From: CAYQJC01 sp964417825
GTDB taxonomy: Bacteria; Patescibacteriota; Minisyncoccia; Minisyncoccales; CG1-02-41-26
Direction: 5' to 3'
NCBI GenBank assembly: GCA_964417825.1
Contig: CAYQJC010000003.1
Span: 1 to 30,897 of the forward strand
DNA: 30,897 bases
Shown here: positions 15,295 to 22,796 of the stretch, one piece after another
Position numbering within the stretch: position 1 is the first letter of the stretch
Layout of the letters: every line of letters begins with the position of its first letter
Notes under the pieces: model-generated
What the model was told of the DNA's origin: nothing
Databases searched by the model: none
What the model saw: the letters and a program-made list of their open reading frames with translations, nothing else
Program-made: the position numbers and the translations under genes

Positions 15295-17805
15295 ATGAAA
15301 TACAATCCCCAAAAAATTGAAAAAAAATGGCAAAGGATTTGGGAGAGAGAAGATATTTTCCGAGCTAAAGATTTCTCGAAAAAACCAAAGAAATATATTT
15401 TGGTTGAGTTTCCTTATCCCTCAGGTGAAGGATTGCATGTTGGACACTGTCGAGGGTATGTGGCAATGGATGTGATTGCCAGAAAAAAACGAATGGAAGG
15501 TTATAATGTCTTGTTTCCAATGGGTTGGGATGCTTTTGGATTACCTGCTGAAAATTATGCTGTCCGGACAGGAATCCATCCTAAGATTACTACTAAAAAA
15601 AACACCAAAAACTATAAACGCCAGATGAAAAACTTAGGATTAAGCTTTGATTGGAGTAGAGAAATTGATACCACTGACCCAAATTACTACCGGTGGACCC
15701 AATGGATATTTTTGCAACTTTTCAAAAAAGGATTAGCTTATAAAGCCAAAATCCCAATCAACTGGTGTCCTTCTTGTAAGATTGGCTTAGCTAATGAAGA
15801 AGTTATTGAGGGAAAATGCGAAAGGTGTGGGACGAAAGTTACCAGAAAAGAGAAAGAACAATGGATGTTAAAGATTACCAAATACGCTGAAAGATTACTT
15901 CAAGATTTAGATAAAGTTGATTATCCAGAGAAAGTAAAAACTTTAGAGCGAGATTGGATAGGGAAATCAGAGGGGGTAGAAATAAAATTTTCAATTCTCA
16001 ATTCTCAATTTTCAATTGATGTCTTTACTACAAGGATTGATACCATCTTTGGGGCTACTTATTTGGTTTTGGCGCCAGAACATCCGGTAATAGAAAAACT
16101 CAAATCTCAAATCTTAAACCTCAAAAGAGTTAAAGAATATATAGAAAAAGCAACAAGGAAATTGGAAAGAGAGAGAATTTCCGAAACCAGAGAAAAAACC
16201 GGAATAAAGTTAGAAGGGGTGATGGCGATTAATCCAGCCACGGGCAAAGAGATTCCTGTATTTGTAGCCGACTATGTTTTAATGCACTATGGGACGGGAG
16301 CGATAATGGGAGTGCCATGTCACGACGAAAGAGACTTTGAGTTTGCTCGACAGCATAATCTTCCGATGATAGAAGTAATTGAACCCAAAAAGAAGGAGAA
16401 AGAACCGACCTTTGCTCTCTCTAATGGCAGATATCAGCACCCTTATACTGGAGAAGGGATTTTAATTAACTCTGGAAGATTTGATGGGATGAGGTCTGAA
16501 GTGGCTAGAGAAAGAATTTTTCAATGGCTCGAACGCAAAGGTTTAGCCAAAAAAGCTATTCATTATAAACTAAGAGATTGGATTTTTTCAAGGCAAAGAT
16601 ATTGGGGAGAACCTATCCCTCTGGTTTTCTGTAAAAAGTGCGGCTGGGTACCAGTGCCAGAAAAAGATTTGCCAGTGAAATTACCAAATATAAAAGATTT
16701 TAAACCAACTGAGACCGGCGAATCTCCTTTAGCCAAAGCTGAAAAGTGGATTAACACTGAGTGTCCAAAATGTGGAGGAGTAGCTCGACGAGAAACCGAT
16801 GTTATGCCAAACTGGGCAGGAAGCAATTGGTATTATCTTCGTTACTGCGACCCTCATAACGATAAGAAACTTGCCGATCCCAAAAAGTTGCTTTATTGGA
16901 TGGCGCCTACCCGCCGAAGCTCGGAGAGCGTAGGTGGAGTTGATTGGTACAATGGAGGAATGGAACATACCACTTTACATCTTTTATATTCTCGGTTTAT
17001 CTATAAATTTTTATGGGATATTGGAGCTGTCCCAAAATCTTTAGGCTCCGAACCTTATAGAAAGCGGACTTCCCACGGTACAGTACTTGGAGAAGGAGGA
17101 GTTAAGATGTCTAAATCAAAAGGCAATGTTATAAATCCTGATAATGTCAGAAAAAAATATGGAGCTGATACTTTGAGATGCTATGAGATGTTTATGGGTC
17201 CCTTTGATCAGGCGATTGCCTGGGATTCAAAAGGTGTAAGGGGAGTGAGAAGATTTTTGGAAAAAATTTGGAATTTGTACTCGCAAATAGACACGAATAA
17301 AAATTCGCGAATATTCGCGAATAAAATTCGAGCAGATTCGCGAGAACTAAAGAGACTTTTACACAAAACAATTAAAAAAGTTTCAGAAGATATTGAAAAT
17401 ATGAAGTTTAATACAGCTATAAGTAGCATGATGGAATTTTGTAATGCTTGGCAAGAAAATCCAAGAGGGTTAGCAAAAAGGGATTTAAAAGATTTTTTAA
17501 AGATTTTATCTCCTTTTGTTCCCCATATGGCAGAGGAGCTTTGGCAAAAATTAGGGCATAAAAGAAGTATTTTTTTCCAAAAGTGGCCAAAATATGATGA
17601 AAGATTACTTAAAGAAGAAAAGATAACTTTAGTAGTTCAAATTAATGGTAAAGTTCGCGATAAAATAGAAGTTGAATCAGGAATTTCAGAGAATAAAGCA
17701 AAAAAACTTGCCCTGAAAAGCCCTAAAATTAAAAAGTGGATAGAGAACAAAAAAATCAAAAAGGCAATCTTCGTCAAGGATAAATTGATTAACTTTGTTG
17801 TTTAA
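15295..17805 (+). CDS. leuS: Leucyl-tRNA synthetase (class I)
   Basis: Charges tRNA-Leu and edits mischarged amino acids. The 836-aa protein starts MKYNPQKIEKKWQ, the usual LeuRS beginning, so the ATG at 15295 is chosen over an upstream TTG at 15262 that lies inside the leader element. Motifs: HVGH at 48-51, WDAFGLPAENYA, the CP1 editing site TTRIDTIFGATYLVLAPEHP, zinc-type CPKCGG, KMSKS at 604-608, and a C-terminal domain ending VVQINGKVRDKIEV. Four repeat inserts lie in frame: two heptamer arrays in the editing domain, a hairpin at residues about 536-548 in the catalytic core, and a TTCGCGAA cluster at about 667-683. It overlaps the capA-like gene by 11 nt. Confidence 0.95.
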   Translation: MKYNPQKIEKKWQRIWEREDIFRAKDFSKKPKKYILVEFPYPSGEGLHVGHCRGYVAMDVIARKKRMEGYNVLFPMGWDAFGLPAENYAVRTGIHPKITTKKNTKNYKRQMKNLGLSFDWSREIDTTDPNYYRWTQWIFLQLFKKGLAYKAKIPINWCPSCKIGLANEEVIEGKCERCGTKVTRKEKEQWMLKITKYAERLLQDLDKVDYPEKVKTLERDWIGKSEGVEIKFSILNSQFSIDVFTTRIDTIFGATYLVLAPEHPVIEKLKSQILNLKRVKEYIEKATRKLERERISETREKTGIKLEGVMAINPATGKEIPVFVADYVLMHYGTGAIMGVPCHDERDFEFARQHNLPMIEVIEPKKKEKEPTFALSNGRYQHPYTGEGILINSGRFDGMRSEVARERIFQWLERKGLAKKAIHYKLRDWIFSRQRYWGEPIPLVFCKKCGWVPVPEKDLPVKLPNIKDFKPTETGESPLAKAEKWINTECPKCGGVARRETDVMPNWAGSNWYYLRYCDPHNDKKLADPKKLLYWMAPTRRSSESVGGVDWYNGGMEHTTLHLLYSRFIYKFLWDIGAVPKSLGSEPYRKRTSHGTVLGEGGVKMSKSKGNVINPDNVRKKYGADTLRCYEMFMGPFDQAIAWDSKGVRGVRRFLEKIWNLYSQIDTNKNSRIFANKIRADSRELKRLLHKTIKKVSEDIENMKFNTAISSMMEFCNAWQENPRGLAKRDLKDFLKILSPFVPHMAEELWQKLGHKRSIFFQKWPKYDERLLKEEKITLVVQINGKVRDKIEVESGISENKAKKLALKSPKIKKWIENKKIKKAIFVKDKLINFVV
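15991..16018 (+). repeat. Heptamer repeat inside leuS (4 x tcaattc-like)
   Basis: tcaattc twice, then tcaattt and tcaattg, encode SILNSQFSI at about residues 233-242 just before the editing-site strand VFTTRIDT. The 10-mer caattttcaa inside it recurs in the topA-dprA gap and, reversed, in iorA. Confidence 0.85.
16099..16126 (+). repeat. Second heptamer repeat inside leuS (4 x ctcaaat-like)
   Basis: ctcaaat twice, then cttaaac and ctcaaaa, encode LKSQILNLK at about residues 269-277 in the editing domain, right after APEHPVIEK. Confidence 0.8.
16904..16936 (+). repeat. Hairpin insert in the catalytic core of leuS
   Basis: Arms cgcctac (16904-16910) and gtaggtg (16930-16936) pair over 7 bp with one G-T. 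An inner stem ccga-agc-tcgg (16914-16924) completes the hairpin. The DNA encodes APTRRSSESVGG between YWM and VDWYNGGMEHT. In the family as I know it, YWMPVDWYNGG runs without a break, so this is an insertion of about 12 residues. Confidence 0.8.
17294..17344 (+). repeat. TTCGCGAA palindrome cluster in leuS
   Basis: The 20-bp stretch at 17303-17322 is two copies of attcgcgaat and is a perfect palindrome. It is flanked by cgaataaaaattcg and cgaataaaattcg inverted pairs and a further attcgcgag. It encodes NKNSRIFANKIRADSR at about residues 668-683, in a stretch that varies among LeuRS proteins. Confidence 0.8.
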
Positions 17806-18814
17806 GAAAAATTACAAAAATTTTGTCTTGGTTTTTGTCTTAGGAATGGCGTCTGTTTCGGCAGTCGTTCTTTTAAGTTTAAGTGAGTGCCAGTGCTTAA
17901 GACACACCAGAAAACAAGCTCTCACCGGTTTTATCTCTCAAGAGCTGAAAAAAGAGGCACAAGTTAAAATATTTCTCGTAGGCGATATTATGTTAGATAG
18001 AGGAGTTGAATGGTATGTAAAACAAAACAATGATTGGCGGTTTCCTTTTTTGAAAATTGCTGATGAATTGAAAAAGGCAGATTTAGTTTTTGGCAACTTA
18101 GAAGGACCGATTTCTGATAAAGGCAAAAGGGTTGGCAGTATTTATTCTTTCCGAGCGGACCCCAAAGTAATTGAAGGTTTAGCCTATGCTGGTTTTGATA
18201 TTTTGTCTTTGGCTAATAACCATATGCTGGATTATCAAAGAGTTGCTTTAGAAGATACAATGGCTCGCCTGGAAGAAAATGGTATAGATTATGTTGGGGC
18301 TGGCTCCAATAGAGAAGAGGCATTTTCAGTGAAGATAAAAGAAATAAAAGGAACTAAAATTGGATTTTTGGGCTATACTAATCTCGGCCCTGAAGTTTGG
18401 AGCGCCGGTGAGGACTATGCTGGTGTCGCTTGGATAAGTTGGGACGACATGGAAAGAGTAAAAGAAGATATTAAAAGGGCTAAAGAAAAAGTAGATGTTT
18501 TAGTTGTTTCTTTACATGCTGGCCAAGAATATTCTGAAGAACCCACTGTTTTTCAAAAAAGTTTCAGTCAAAATCTAATTGAAGCCGGGGCTGATTTGGT
18601 GGTGGGGCACCACCCTCATGTGGTTCAACAGTTTATAAAACACAAACACGGTTGGATTGCTTATAGCTTAGGCAATTTTGTTTTTGATCAGGGCTTTTCT
18701 GAAGAAACAATGCGCGGCAGGTTACTGAAAGTAATAATAGAAAATAAAAAAATAAAACAGGTAATCCCGGTAAAAATCCAACTCAACCAGTTTTTCCAAC
18801 CAGAAATATTATGA
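17795..18814 (+). CDS. CapA/PGA_cap-type metallophosphoesterase, membrane-anchored
   Basis: A 339-aa protein of the bacterial capsule synthesis (PGA_cap) family with a calcineurin-like fold. Residues about 8-30 (NFVLVFVLGMASVSAVVLLSL) form a signal or anchor, placing the enzyme outside the membrane. Motifs: FLVGDIMLDRGVEWY, FGNLEGPISDKG, LSLANNHMLDY, VVSLHAGQEYSEEP, and DLVVGHHPHVVQ followed by YSLGNFVFDQ. These provide the two-metal site. CapA takes part in poly-gamma-glutamate capsule export in Bacillus, but many homologues lie outside capsule loci, as here. The start is a TTG at 17795 or 17798 overlapping the end of leuS. The first ATG (17846) would cut the signal sequence. Confidence 0.85.
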   Translation: MLFKKNYKNFVLVFVLGMASVSAVVLLSLSECQCLRHTRKQALTGFISQELKKEAQVKIFLVGDIMLDRGVEWYVKQNNDWRFPFLKIADELKKADLVFGNLEGPISDKGKRVGSIYSFRADPKVIEGLAYAGFDILSLANNHMLDYQRVALEDTMARLEENGIDYVGAGSNREEAFSVKIKEIKGTKIGFLGYTNLGPEVWSAGEDYAGVAWISWDDMERVKEDIKRAKEKVDVLVVSLHAGQEYSEEPTVFQKSFSQNLIEAGADLVVGHHPHVVQQFIKHKHGWIAYSLGNFVFDQGFSEETMRGRLLKVIIENKKIKQVIPVKIQLNQFFQPEIL

Positions 18815-18820
18815 TATAAT
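18812..18820 (+). promoter_or_regulatory. Extended -10 promoter for iorAB
   Basis: TGATATAAT is a perfect extended -10 element. It ends 9 nt before the iorA ATG at 18830, which gives a predicted 5' leader of 0-3 nt. The -35 region is weak (TTTTCC or TTTCCA). Confidence 0.6.
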
Positions 18821-18829
18821 CAAAAAATC

Positions 18830-20563
18830 ATGTCGTCTATTAAAGTTTTAGCAAAAAAAGGGACAAAAGAAATTCTACTTGGCAACGAAGCAGTTGTCCG
18901 GGGGGCCCTTGAAAGCGGGGTTCAATTTGTTTCAACTTATCCTGGCACGCCCGCTTCAGAAATCGGAAATACATTCTGGAAAATCTCAAATCTCTCTAAA
19001 GAGCCGGGCTCTCGAGTCACAGGCAAATCTCAAATCTCAAATCTGAATTTATATTTTGAGTTCTCAACCAACGAGAAGGTGGCCTTGGAAGCGGGGGCTG
19101 GGGCTAGTTTTTCAGGGCTCCGAACCTTGGTTGCAATGAAGCATTTTGGTTTGAATGTTGCCTCGGATTTTTTAATGCCTTTGGTATACAGCGGTGTTCG
19201 AGGAGGATTAGTAATTGTTGTTGCTGATGACCCTGGTTGCTCAAGTTCTGCTCAATCAGAACAAGATTCAAGAGCTTACAGTTACTTAGCTCATATTCCA
19301 ACTTTAACTCCTGCTACTCCTCAAGAGTGCAAAGATTTTGTAAAACTTGCCTTCGAGATTTCTGAGAAATATAAAATTCCTGTAATGATTCGGACCACCA
19401 CCAGAGTTGCTTTACAGACTGGCCCAGTAAAATTAGGAAAAATCCTTCAACGAGAGAAAAAAGGGAAATTTGTTAAAGATCCTCACCAATTTGTCACTAT
19501 GCCACCCCGAGTCCTTGAAATGAAAAAAGAACTTTTTGAGAAAATTAGAAAGATAAAAAATGAAATTTCAGAAAAATCTTCCCTAAATAAAGTTTACAGA
19601 GACCGGGTCTCTGATGGTTTCAAAATAGGAGTGGTTAGTTCAGGAATTTCTTTCTTGTATGTAATGGAGGCATTGAGAGAGCTTAATTTAAATGTCCCGG
19701 TTTTGAAATTAGAATCCTTTTATCCTTTACCAGAGAAAAAAATAAAAAATTTCATCAAGAATCTTAAAAAAGTATTAATAGTCGAAGAACTTGAGCCTTA
19801 TATAGAAAGAGAAGTTACAAGATTCGCTAAAGTCGCTAACCCAAAACTTCAAATTTTTGGTAGAAACTTATTACCAGAGATTGGAGAGTTAAAACCAGAA
19901 ATTGTTCTCCGAGCCATTGCTAAAATTACTAACAGAAAATTGAAAATTGAAAATTCAATAAAAATTAAAAATTTAAAATTAAAAATTCCTCGCCGGACTC
20001 CCCAGCTCTGTCCTGGTTGTCCTTACTGGTTAGTCTTCTCGGGAATAAAAACTGCCTTAAAAGAGATGAATTTATCAGAAAAAGATGTAGTTTTTGGAGG
20101 AGAGATTGGCTGTTATATGTTAGCAGGCGTAGCTCCCCATTTTCTCCAAGATTATCTTTATTGTATGGGATCAGATGTAGGGATAGCTCATGGAATTAAA
20201 AAAGCCACTAAAAATAAACAAAAAATTATCGCTTTTGTTGGAGACTCCTCTTTTTTTCATGCTGGGATTCCTGCTTTAATCAATGCTGTCCATAACAAAT
20301 CCAACCCCCTAATTATAATTCTGGATAATGGAACTACGGCAATGACCGGTCATCAACCCCATCCCGGTATTTCCAGAACCGGGATGGGAGAGGAGGGACC
20401 AAAAATAAAAATTGAGGAAGTTGTCAGAGCTTGTGGGGTTAAAAATCTTAAAGTCATCGATCAAGGAAATCAAAAAGAGTTTATAAACAAAATTAAAGAA
20501 TTTTTACAAAAAAAAGAAGTTTCTGTCATCATCGCCCAAAGGCCTTGTGTATTTGTTAAATAA
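18830..20563 (+). CDS. iorA: Indolepyruvate (2-oxoacid):ferredoxin oxidoreductase, alpha subunit, without ferredoxin domain
   Basis: With IorB it oxidises aryl pyruvates or related 2-oxoacids to acyl-CoA, passing electrons to ferredoxin. The 577-aa protein has the pyrimidine-binding domain (VSTYPGTPASEIGN, NEKVALEAGAGASF), the transketolase C-like domain, then the PP domain with LCPGCPYW, GEIGCYML and the thiamine diphosphate motif GDSSFFHAGIPALINAVHN. It stops at IAQRPCVFVK. Usual IorA proteins continue into a two-cluster ferredoxin domain, absent here and in the 6 nt before iorB. Three DNA inserts lie in frame: 18981-19044, 19597-19613 and 19934-19987. Substrate specificity is uncertain. 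Confidence 0.88.
   Translation: MSSIKVLAKKGTKEILLGNEAVVRGALESGVQFVSTYPGTPASEIGNTFWKISNLSKEPGSRVTGKSQISNLNLYFEFSTNEKVALEAGAGASFSGLRTLVAMKHFGLNVASDFLMPLVYSGVRGGLVIVVADDPGCSSSAQSEQDSRAYSYLAHIPTLTPATPQECKDFVKLAFEISEKYKIPVMIRTTTRVALQTGPVKLGKILQREKKGKFVKDPHQFVTMPPRVLEMKKELFEKIRKIKNEISEKSSLNKVYRDRVSDGFKIGVVSSGISFLYVMEALRELNLNVPVLKLESFYPLPEKKIKNFIKNLKKVLIVEELEPYIEREVTRFAKVANPKLQIFGRNLLPEIGELKPEIVLRAIAKITNRKLKIENSIKIKNLKLKIPRRTPQLCPGCPYWLVFSGIKTALKEMNLSEKDVVFGGEIGCYMLAGVAPHFLQDYLYCMGSDVGIAHGIKKATKNKQKIIAFVGDSSFFHAGIPALINAVHNKSNPLIIILDNGTTAMTGHQPHPGISRTGMGEEGPKIKIEEVVRACGVKNLKVIDQGNQKEFINKIKEFLQKKEVSVIIAQRPCVFVK
18981..19044 (+). repeat. Composite insert in iorA: hairpin between heptamer arrays
   Basis: Two aaatctc units (18981-18994) are followed by a perfect hairpin agagcc-g-ggctct (19000-19012) with an adjoining ctcgag, then three caaatct units (19024-19044). 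Both flanks are the same heptamer in the same orientation. The stretch encodes SNLSKEPGSRVTGKSQISNL at about residues 52-71. Related proteins pass from the PGTPASEIG helix to the EFSTNEKVALE strand with much less sequence. Confidence 0.85.
19597..19613 (+). repeat. 17-nt palindrome in iorA, shared with rsmI
   Basis: cagagacc-g-ggtctctg has perfect 8-bp arms around a single base. It encodes RDRVS at about residues 257-261, in a linker before KIGVVSSGIS. It matches rsmI 12358-12374 in 15 of 17 bases. Confidence 0.8.
19934..19987 (+). repeat. AT-rich heptamer array in the iorA interdomain linker
   Basis: agaaaat and two tgaaaat units, then a broken unit, then taaaaat, ttaaaat, taaaaat give a 7-nt rhythm. 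The array encodes RKLKIENSIKIKNLKLKI between the third domain and RRTPQLCPGCPYW. It contains ttgaaaattg, the reverse complement of the leuS and topA-dprA 10-mer. Confidence 0.75.
20358..20388 (+). repeat. Perfect 11-bp inverted repeat in the iorA active-site region
   Basis: cccatcccggt (20358-20368) and accgggatggg (20378-20388) flank a 9-nt loop. It covers HPGISRTGMG just after the thiamine diphosphate motif. These residues resemble the family, so this may be a chance hairpin in conserved sequence and not an insertion. Confidence 0.6.
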
Positions 20564-20569
20564 AATTTT

Positions 20570-21151
20570 ATGGAAAAAGATTTTAATATTATTATCTCAG
20601 GTGTTGGAGGGCAGGGGATTATTACTTTGACTCGGATTTTGGCTGAAGCAGCTTTGATTGAGGGTAAAGATATTAAGACCTCAGAACTTCACGGGCTCAG
20701 TCAGCGGGGTGGTTCGGTTGAAACCCATATTCGGTTTGGGAAGGAAGTTTACTCCCCCTTAGTCAGGCAGGCTGGGGCGGATTTGGTTATTTCCCTTGAA
20801 GCTCAGGAAGCTTTGAAATCCTGTTATTATGGGTCAAGAAAGAGAACTGTATTTTTAGTTAATGATTTTATTAAACCAATTTTTGGCGCAAAAAATACCC
20901 TTCCCAGTAAACAAATTCAAAAGGAACTTGAAAAATTTTCTAAAAGAGTTCTTTTTATTCCAGCTTCCCAAATTGTTAAAGAAAAATTAGGTAAAGAAGT
21001 TCTAGCTGGTGTTTCTCTTTTGGGATATGCTGCTTTCAAAAAATTAATTCCTCTAACTCCTACCTCAATTTTAAAAGCAATCAGGAAAGTTGTTCCAGAA
21101 AAATATCTCCAGATAAACAAAAAAGCATTTAATTTAGCAAAAAGGATATGA
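20570..21151 (+). CDS. iorB: Indolepyruvate:ferredoxin oxidoreductase, beta subunit
   Basis: The 193-aa partner of IorA, the gamma-type domain of pyruvate:ferredoxin oxidoreductases, which completes the catalytic dimer. Diagnostic stretches are FNIIISGVGGQGIITLTRILAEAA, DIKTSELHGLSQRGGSVETHIRFG and YSPLVRQAGADLVISLEAQEAL. Length is normal for IorB. It starts 6 nt after iorA, and its TGA stop overlaps the next gene's ATG (ATGA), so the three genes are probably translated from one mRNA. Confidence 0.92.
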   Translation: MEKDFNIIISGVGGQGIITLTRILAEAALIEGKDIKTSELHGLSQRGGSVETHIRFGKEVYSPLVRQAGADLVISLEAQEALKSCYYGSRKRTVFLVNDFIKPIFGAKNTLPSKQIQKELEKFSKRVLFIPASQIVKEKLGKEVLAGVSLLGYAAFKKLIPLTPTSILKAIRKVVPEKYLQINKKAFNLAKRI

Positions 21152-21867
21152 AAGTAGTTATTGCAGCAGCCGGGAAGGGCACGCGGATGCTTCATTTAAC
21201 CCGCAATAGACCAAAACATCTGATTAAGGTTTTAGGAAAACCTTTTTTGGTTTATCTTCTGGATAATCTCTTGAAAGCCGGTTATAAAGATTTAATTTTA
21301 GTCGTTGGGTATCGGGCAGAATTGTTTGGAGATTTTTTAAAAAAATACAATTATAACGAAGTCAAACTCGTTAATCAGTATGAAGTTTTAGGAAATAAAA
21401 ATAAAGCAGGTGGGACTTTATGTCCTATTAAATGTGTCCGAGATATTATTGGTAAGGAAAATTTTTTAGCTGTTTACGGTGACAATCTTTATTCAGTGAA
21501 AGATCTCCGAGCTTTTAACATCAGCGACAATTACAATTATGTTGCTGGATTCTGGCACCAGCACCCAGAAAAGTATGGAGTATTAGTAACTAATAATAGC
21601 TTTTTGGAGAAAATCGTCGAGAAGCCAAAAAAGTTTGTGGGTAATTTAATAAATACCGGGCTTTATAAGTTTACTCCCGAAATCTTTGAGAAAATTCCCG
21701 AAGTTAAACTTTCTTCAAGAGGAGAGTATGAATTGACTGATGCTATTAACCTTTTGGCTAAAGAAAGAAAAGTAAAAGTCAGAAAAATTCAGGATTACTG
21801 GTTAGATTTTGGTAATCCAGCCGATATTTTAAAACTTTCTAAATTCTTAAAGAGCCAGCGAGCTTAA
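21148..21867 (+). CDS. Sugar-1-phosphate nucleotidyltransferase
   Basis: A 239-aa NTP transferase of the RmlA/GalU-like superfamily. The signature AAAGKGTRMLHLTRNRPKHLIKVLGKP opens the protein, with the pyrophosphorylase loop and the lysine that binds sugar phosphate. The metal-binding aspartate is in LAVYGDNLYS. The later EKPKKFVGNLINTGLYKF and ELTDAINLLAKE segments match the family. It makes NDP-sugars for envelope polysaccharide. The sugar and nucleotide cannot be told. It overlaps iorB by 4 nt and is followed at 17 nt by a lipid phosphatase-like gene, so an envelope role is plausible. Confidence 0.87.
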   Translation: MKVVIAAAGKGTRMLHLTRNRPKHLIKVLGKPFLVYLLDNLLKAGYKDLILVVGYRAELFGDFLKKYNYNEVKLVNQYEVLGNKNKAGGTLCPIKCVRDIIGKENFLAVYGDNLYSVKDLRAFNISDNYNYVAGFWHQHPEKYGVLVTNNSFLEKIVEKPKKFVGNLINTGLYKFTPEIFEKIPEVKLSSRGEYELTDAINLLAKERKVKVRKIQDYWLDFGNPADILKLSKFLKSQRA

Positions 21868-21884
21868 TTTCAATATAGTTTAAA

Positions 21885-22385
21885 ATGGACTTAGTAATTT
21901 TTGAACAATTAAATGCTTATCTTCTTCACTATGTCTGGTTTGATGCGATAATTATCTTTTTGGCTGATTACCTCCCCTATATTTTGGGAGCGAGTATTTT
22001 TCTATTTCTTTTGATTAATTTGAAGAAATACTGGCCTCTGGTAATAAAAGGGTTGGTAGCAGGAGCGTTAGCTAGGTTCGGGATTACTGAATTGATCCGT
22101 TTTTTTTGGCCAAGGCCCCGACCCTTTCTGGAGAGAAGCGTTAATTTATTGGTGGCTGAAGTAAATCATCCTGCTTTTCCTTCGGGTCACGCTGCTTTCT
22201 TTTTTGCTTTATCTTTTATAGTTTTTCTTTACAACAAAAAAGCTGGCCTTTTATTTTTTATAGCCAGCAGTTTAATCTGCTTAGGGCGAGTGATAGTTGG
22301 TCTCCATTGGCCTTCTGACATCCTAGCGGGAGTAGCAGTCGGGCTTGTTTCCGGCTGGTTGATTCAGAGAATTTTTCGATTTTAA
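21885..22385 (+). CDS. PAP2 superfamily membrane phosphatase
   Basis: A 166-aa membrane protein with about five hydrophobic segments and the three-part phosphatase signature: RFFWPRPRPF near residues 76-85, PSGHAAFFFAL near 105-115, and GRVIVGLHWPSD near 143-154. Such enzymes remove phosphate from undecaprenyl pyrophosphate or phosphatidic acid. The small size and compact topology fit the undecaprenyl-pyrophosphatase type, but the substrate is inferred. Its last 63 nt overlap the convergent end of speD, with no terminator between the two transcription units. Confidence 0.88.
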   Translation: MDLVIFEQLNAYLLHYVWFDAIIIFLADYLPYILGASIFLFLLINLKKYWPLVIKGLVAGALARFGITELIRFFWPRPRPFLERSVNLLVAEVNHPAFPSGHAAFFFALSFIVFLYNKKAGLLFFIASSLICLGRVIVGLHWPSDILAGVAVGLVSGWLIQRIFRF

Positions 22386-22790
22386 TTTTGTATCTTCTAC
22401 TTTTACCATTCTCTCTTTAAGATCTACAGCTTGAGGATTTAGTTTTTCTTTTAGGAATTCAAAAGTTTTTTTACCGTCACCTTCTTCTCTACAGCTGTAA
22501 AGATAAAAGACCAAAGAATTGTATTCCGGATAAGTATGAATGGCAGCATGAGATTCAGCTAACAACACACAGACTGTATAACCTCGAGGTTGGAATTTGT
22601 AATCAGCTATTTCTAAAATTTTAAAATTATCCCTTCTTAAACCTTCCAAAAGGAGGGTTTTTAATTTTTCTCCATCATTCAAAATCTTCTCTGATAAACC
22701 ATACATCACGCAGGAAATTTCGTTTCCAATTGGACTAGATTTAAAAACCATAAGCCAACAATCATTTGAATTTTTAGAAATTTTTAGCAT
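22323..22790 (-). CDS. speD: S-adenosylmethionine decarboxylase proenzyme
   Basis: Makes decarboxylated S-adenosylmethionine, the aminopropyl donor for spermidine. The 155-aa proenzyme has the self-cleavage site at E79-S80 in LLAESHAAIHTYPE, where the serine becomes the pyruvoyl group. The nearby histidine and the cysteine in FYLYSC are also expected. The upstream frame continues through the tRNA gene, so the ATG at 22790, 6 nt past the tRNA end, is the start. No spermidine synthase or ornithine/arginine decarboxylase is in the window. The C-terminus (KVEDTKLKSKNSLNQPAGNKPDCYSR) overlaps the PAP2 gene and looks non-conserved. Confidence 0.88.
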   Translation of the reverse strand: MLKISKNSNDCWLMVFKSSPIGNEISCVMYGLSEKILNDGEKLKTLLLEGLRRDNFKILEIADYKFQPRGYTVCVLLAESHAAIHTYPEYNSLVFYLYSCREEGDGKKTFEFLKEKLNPQAVDLKERMVKVEDTKLKSKNSLNQPAGNKPDCYSR

Positions 22791-22796
22791 TGAAAG

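Noticed and set aside
16904..16936. Intein or intron in leuS
   Set aside because: The insert is only about 36 nt, with no splicing blocks. It must be translated in place.
20557..20570. Frameshift that hides an IorA ferredoxin domain
   Set aside because: iorB starts 6 nt after the iorA stop, so no room or cysteine-rich sequence exists.
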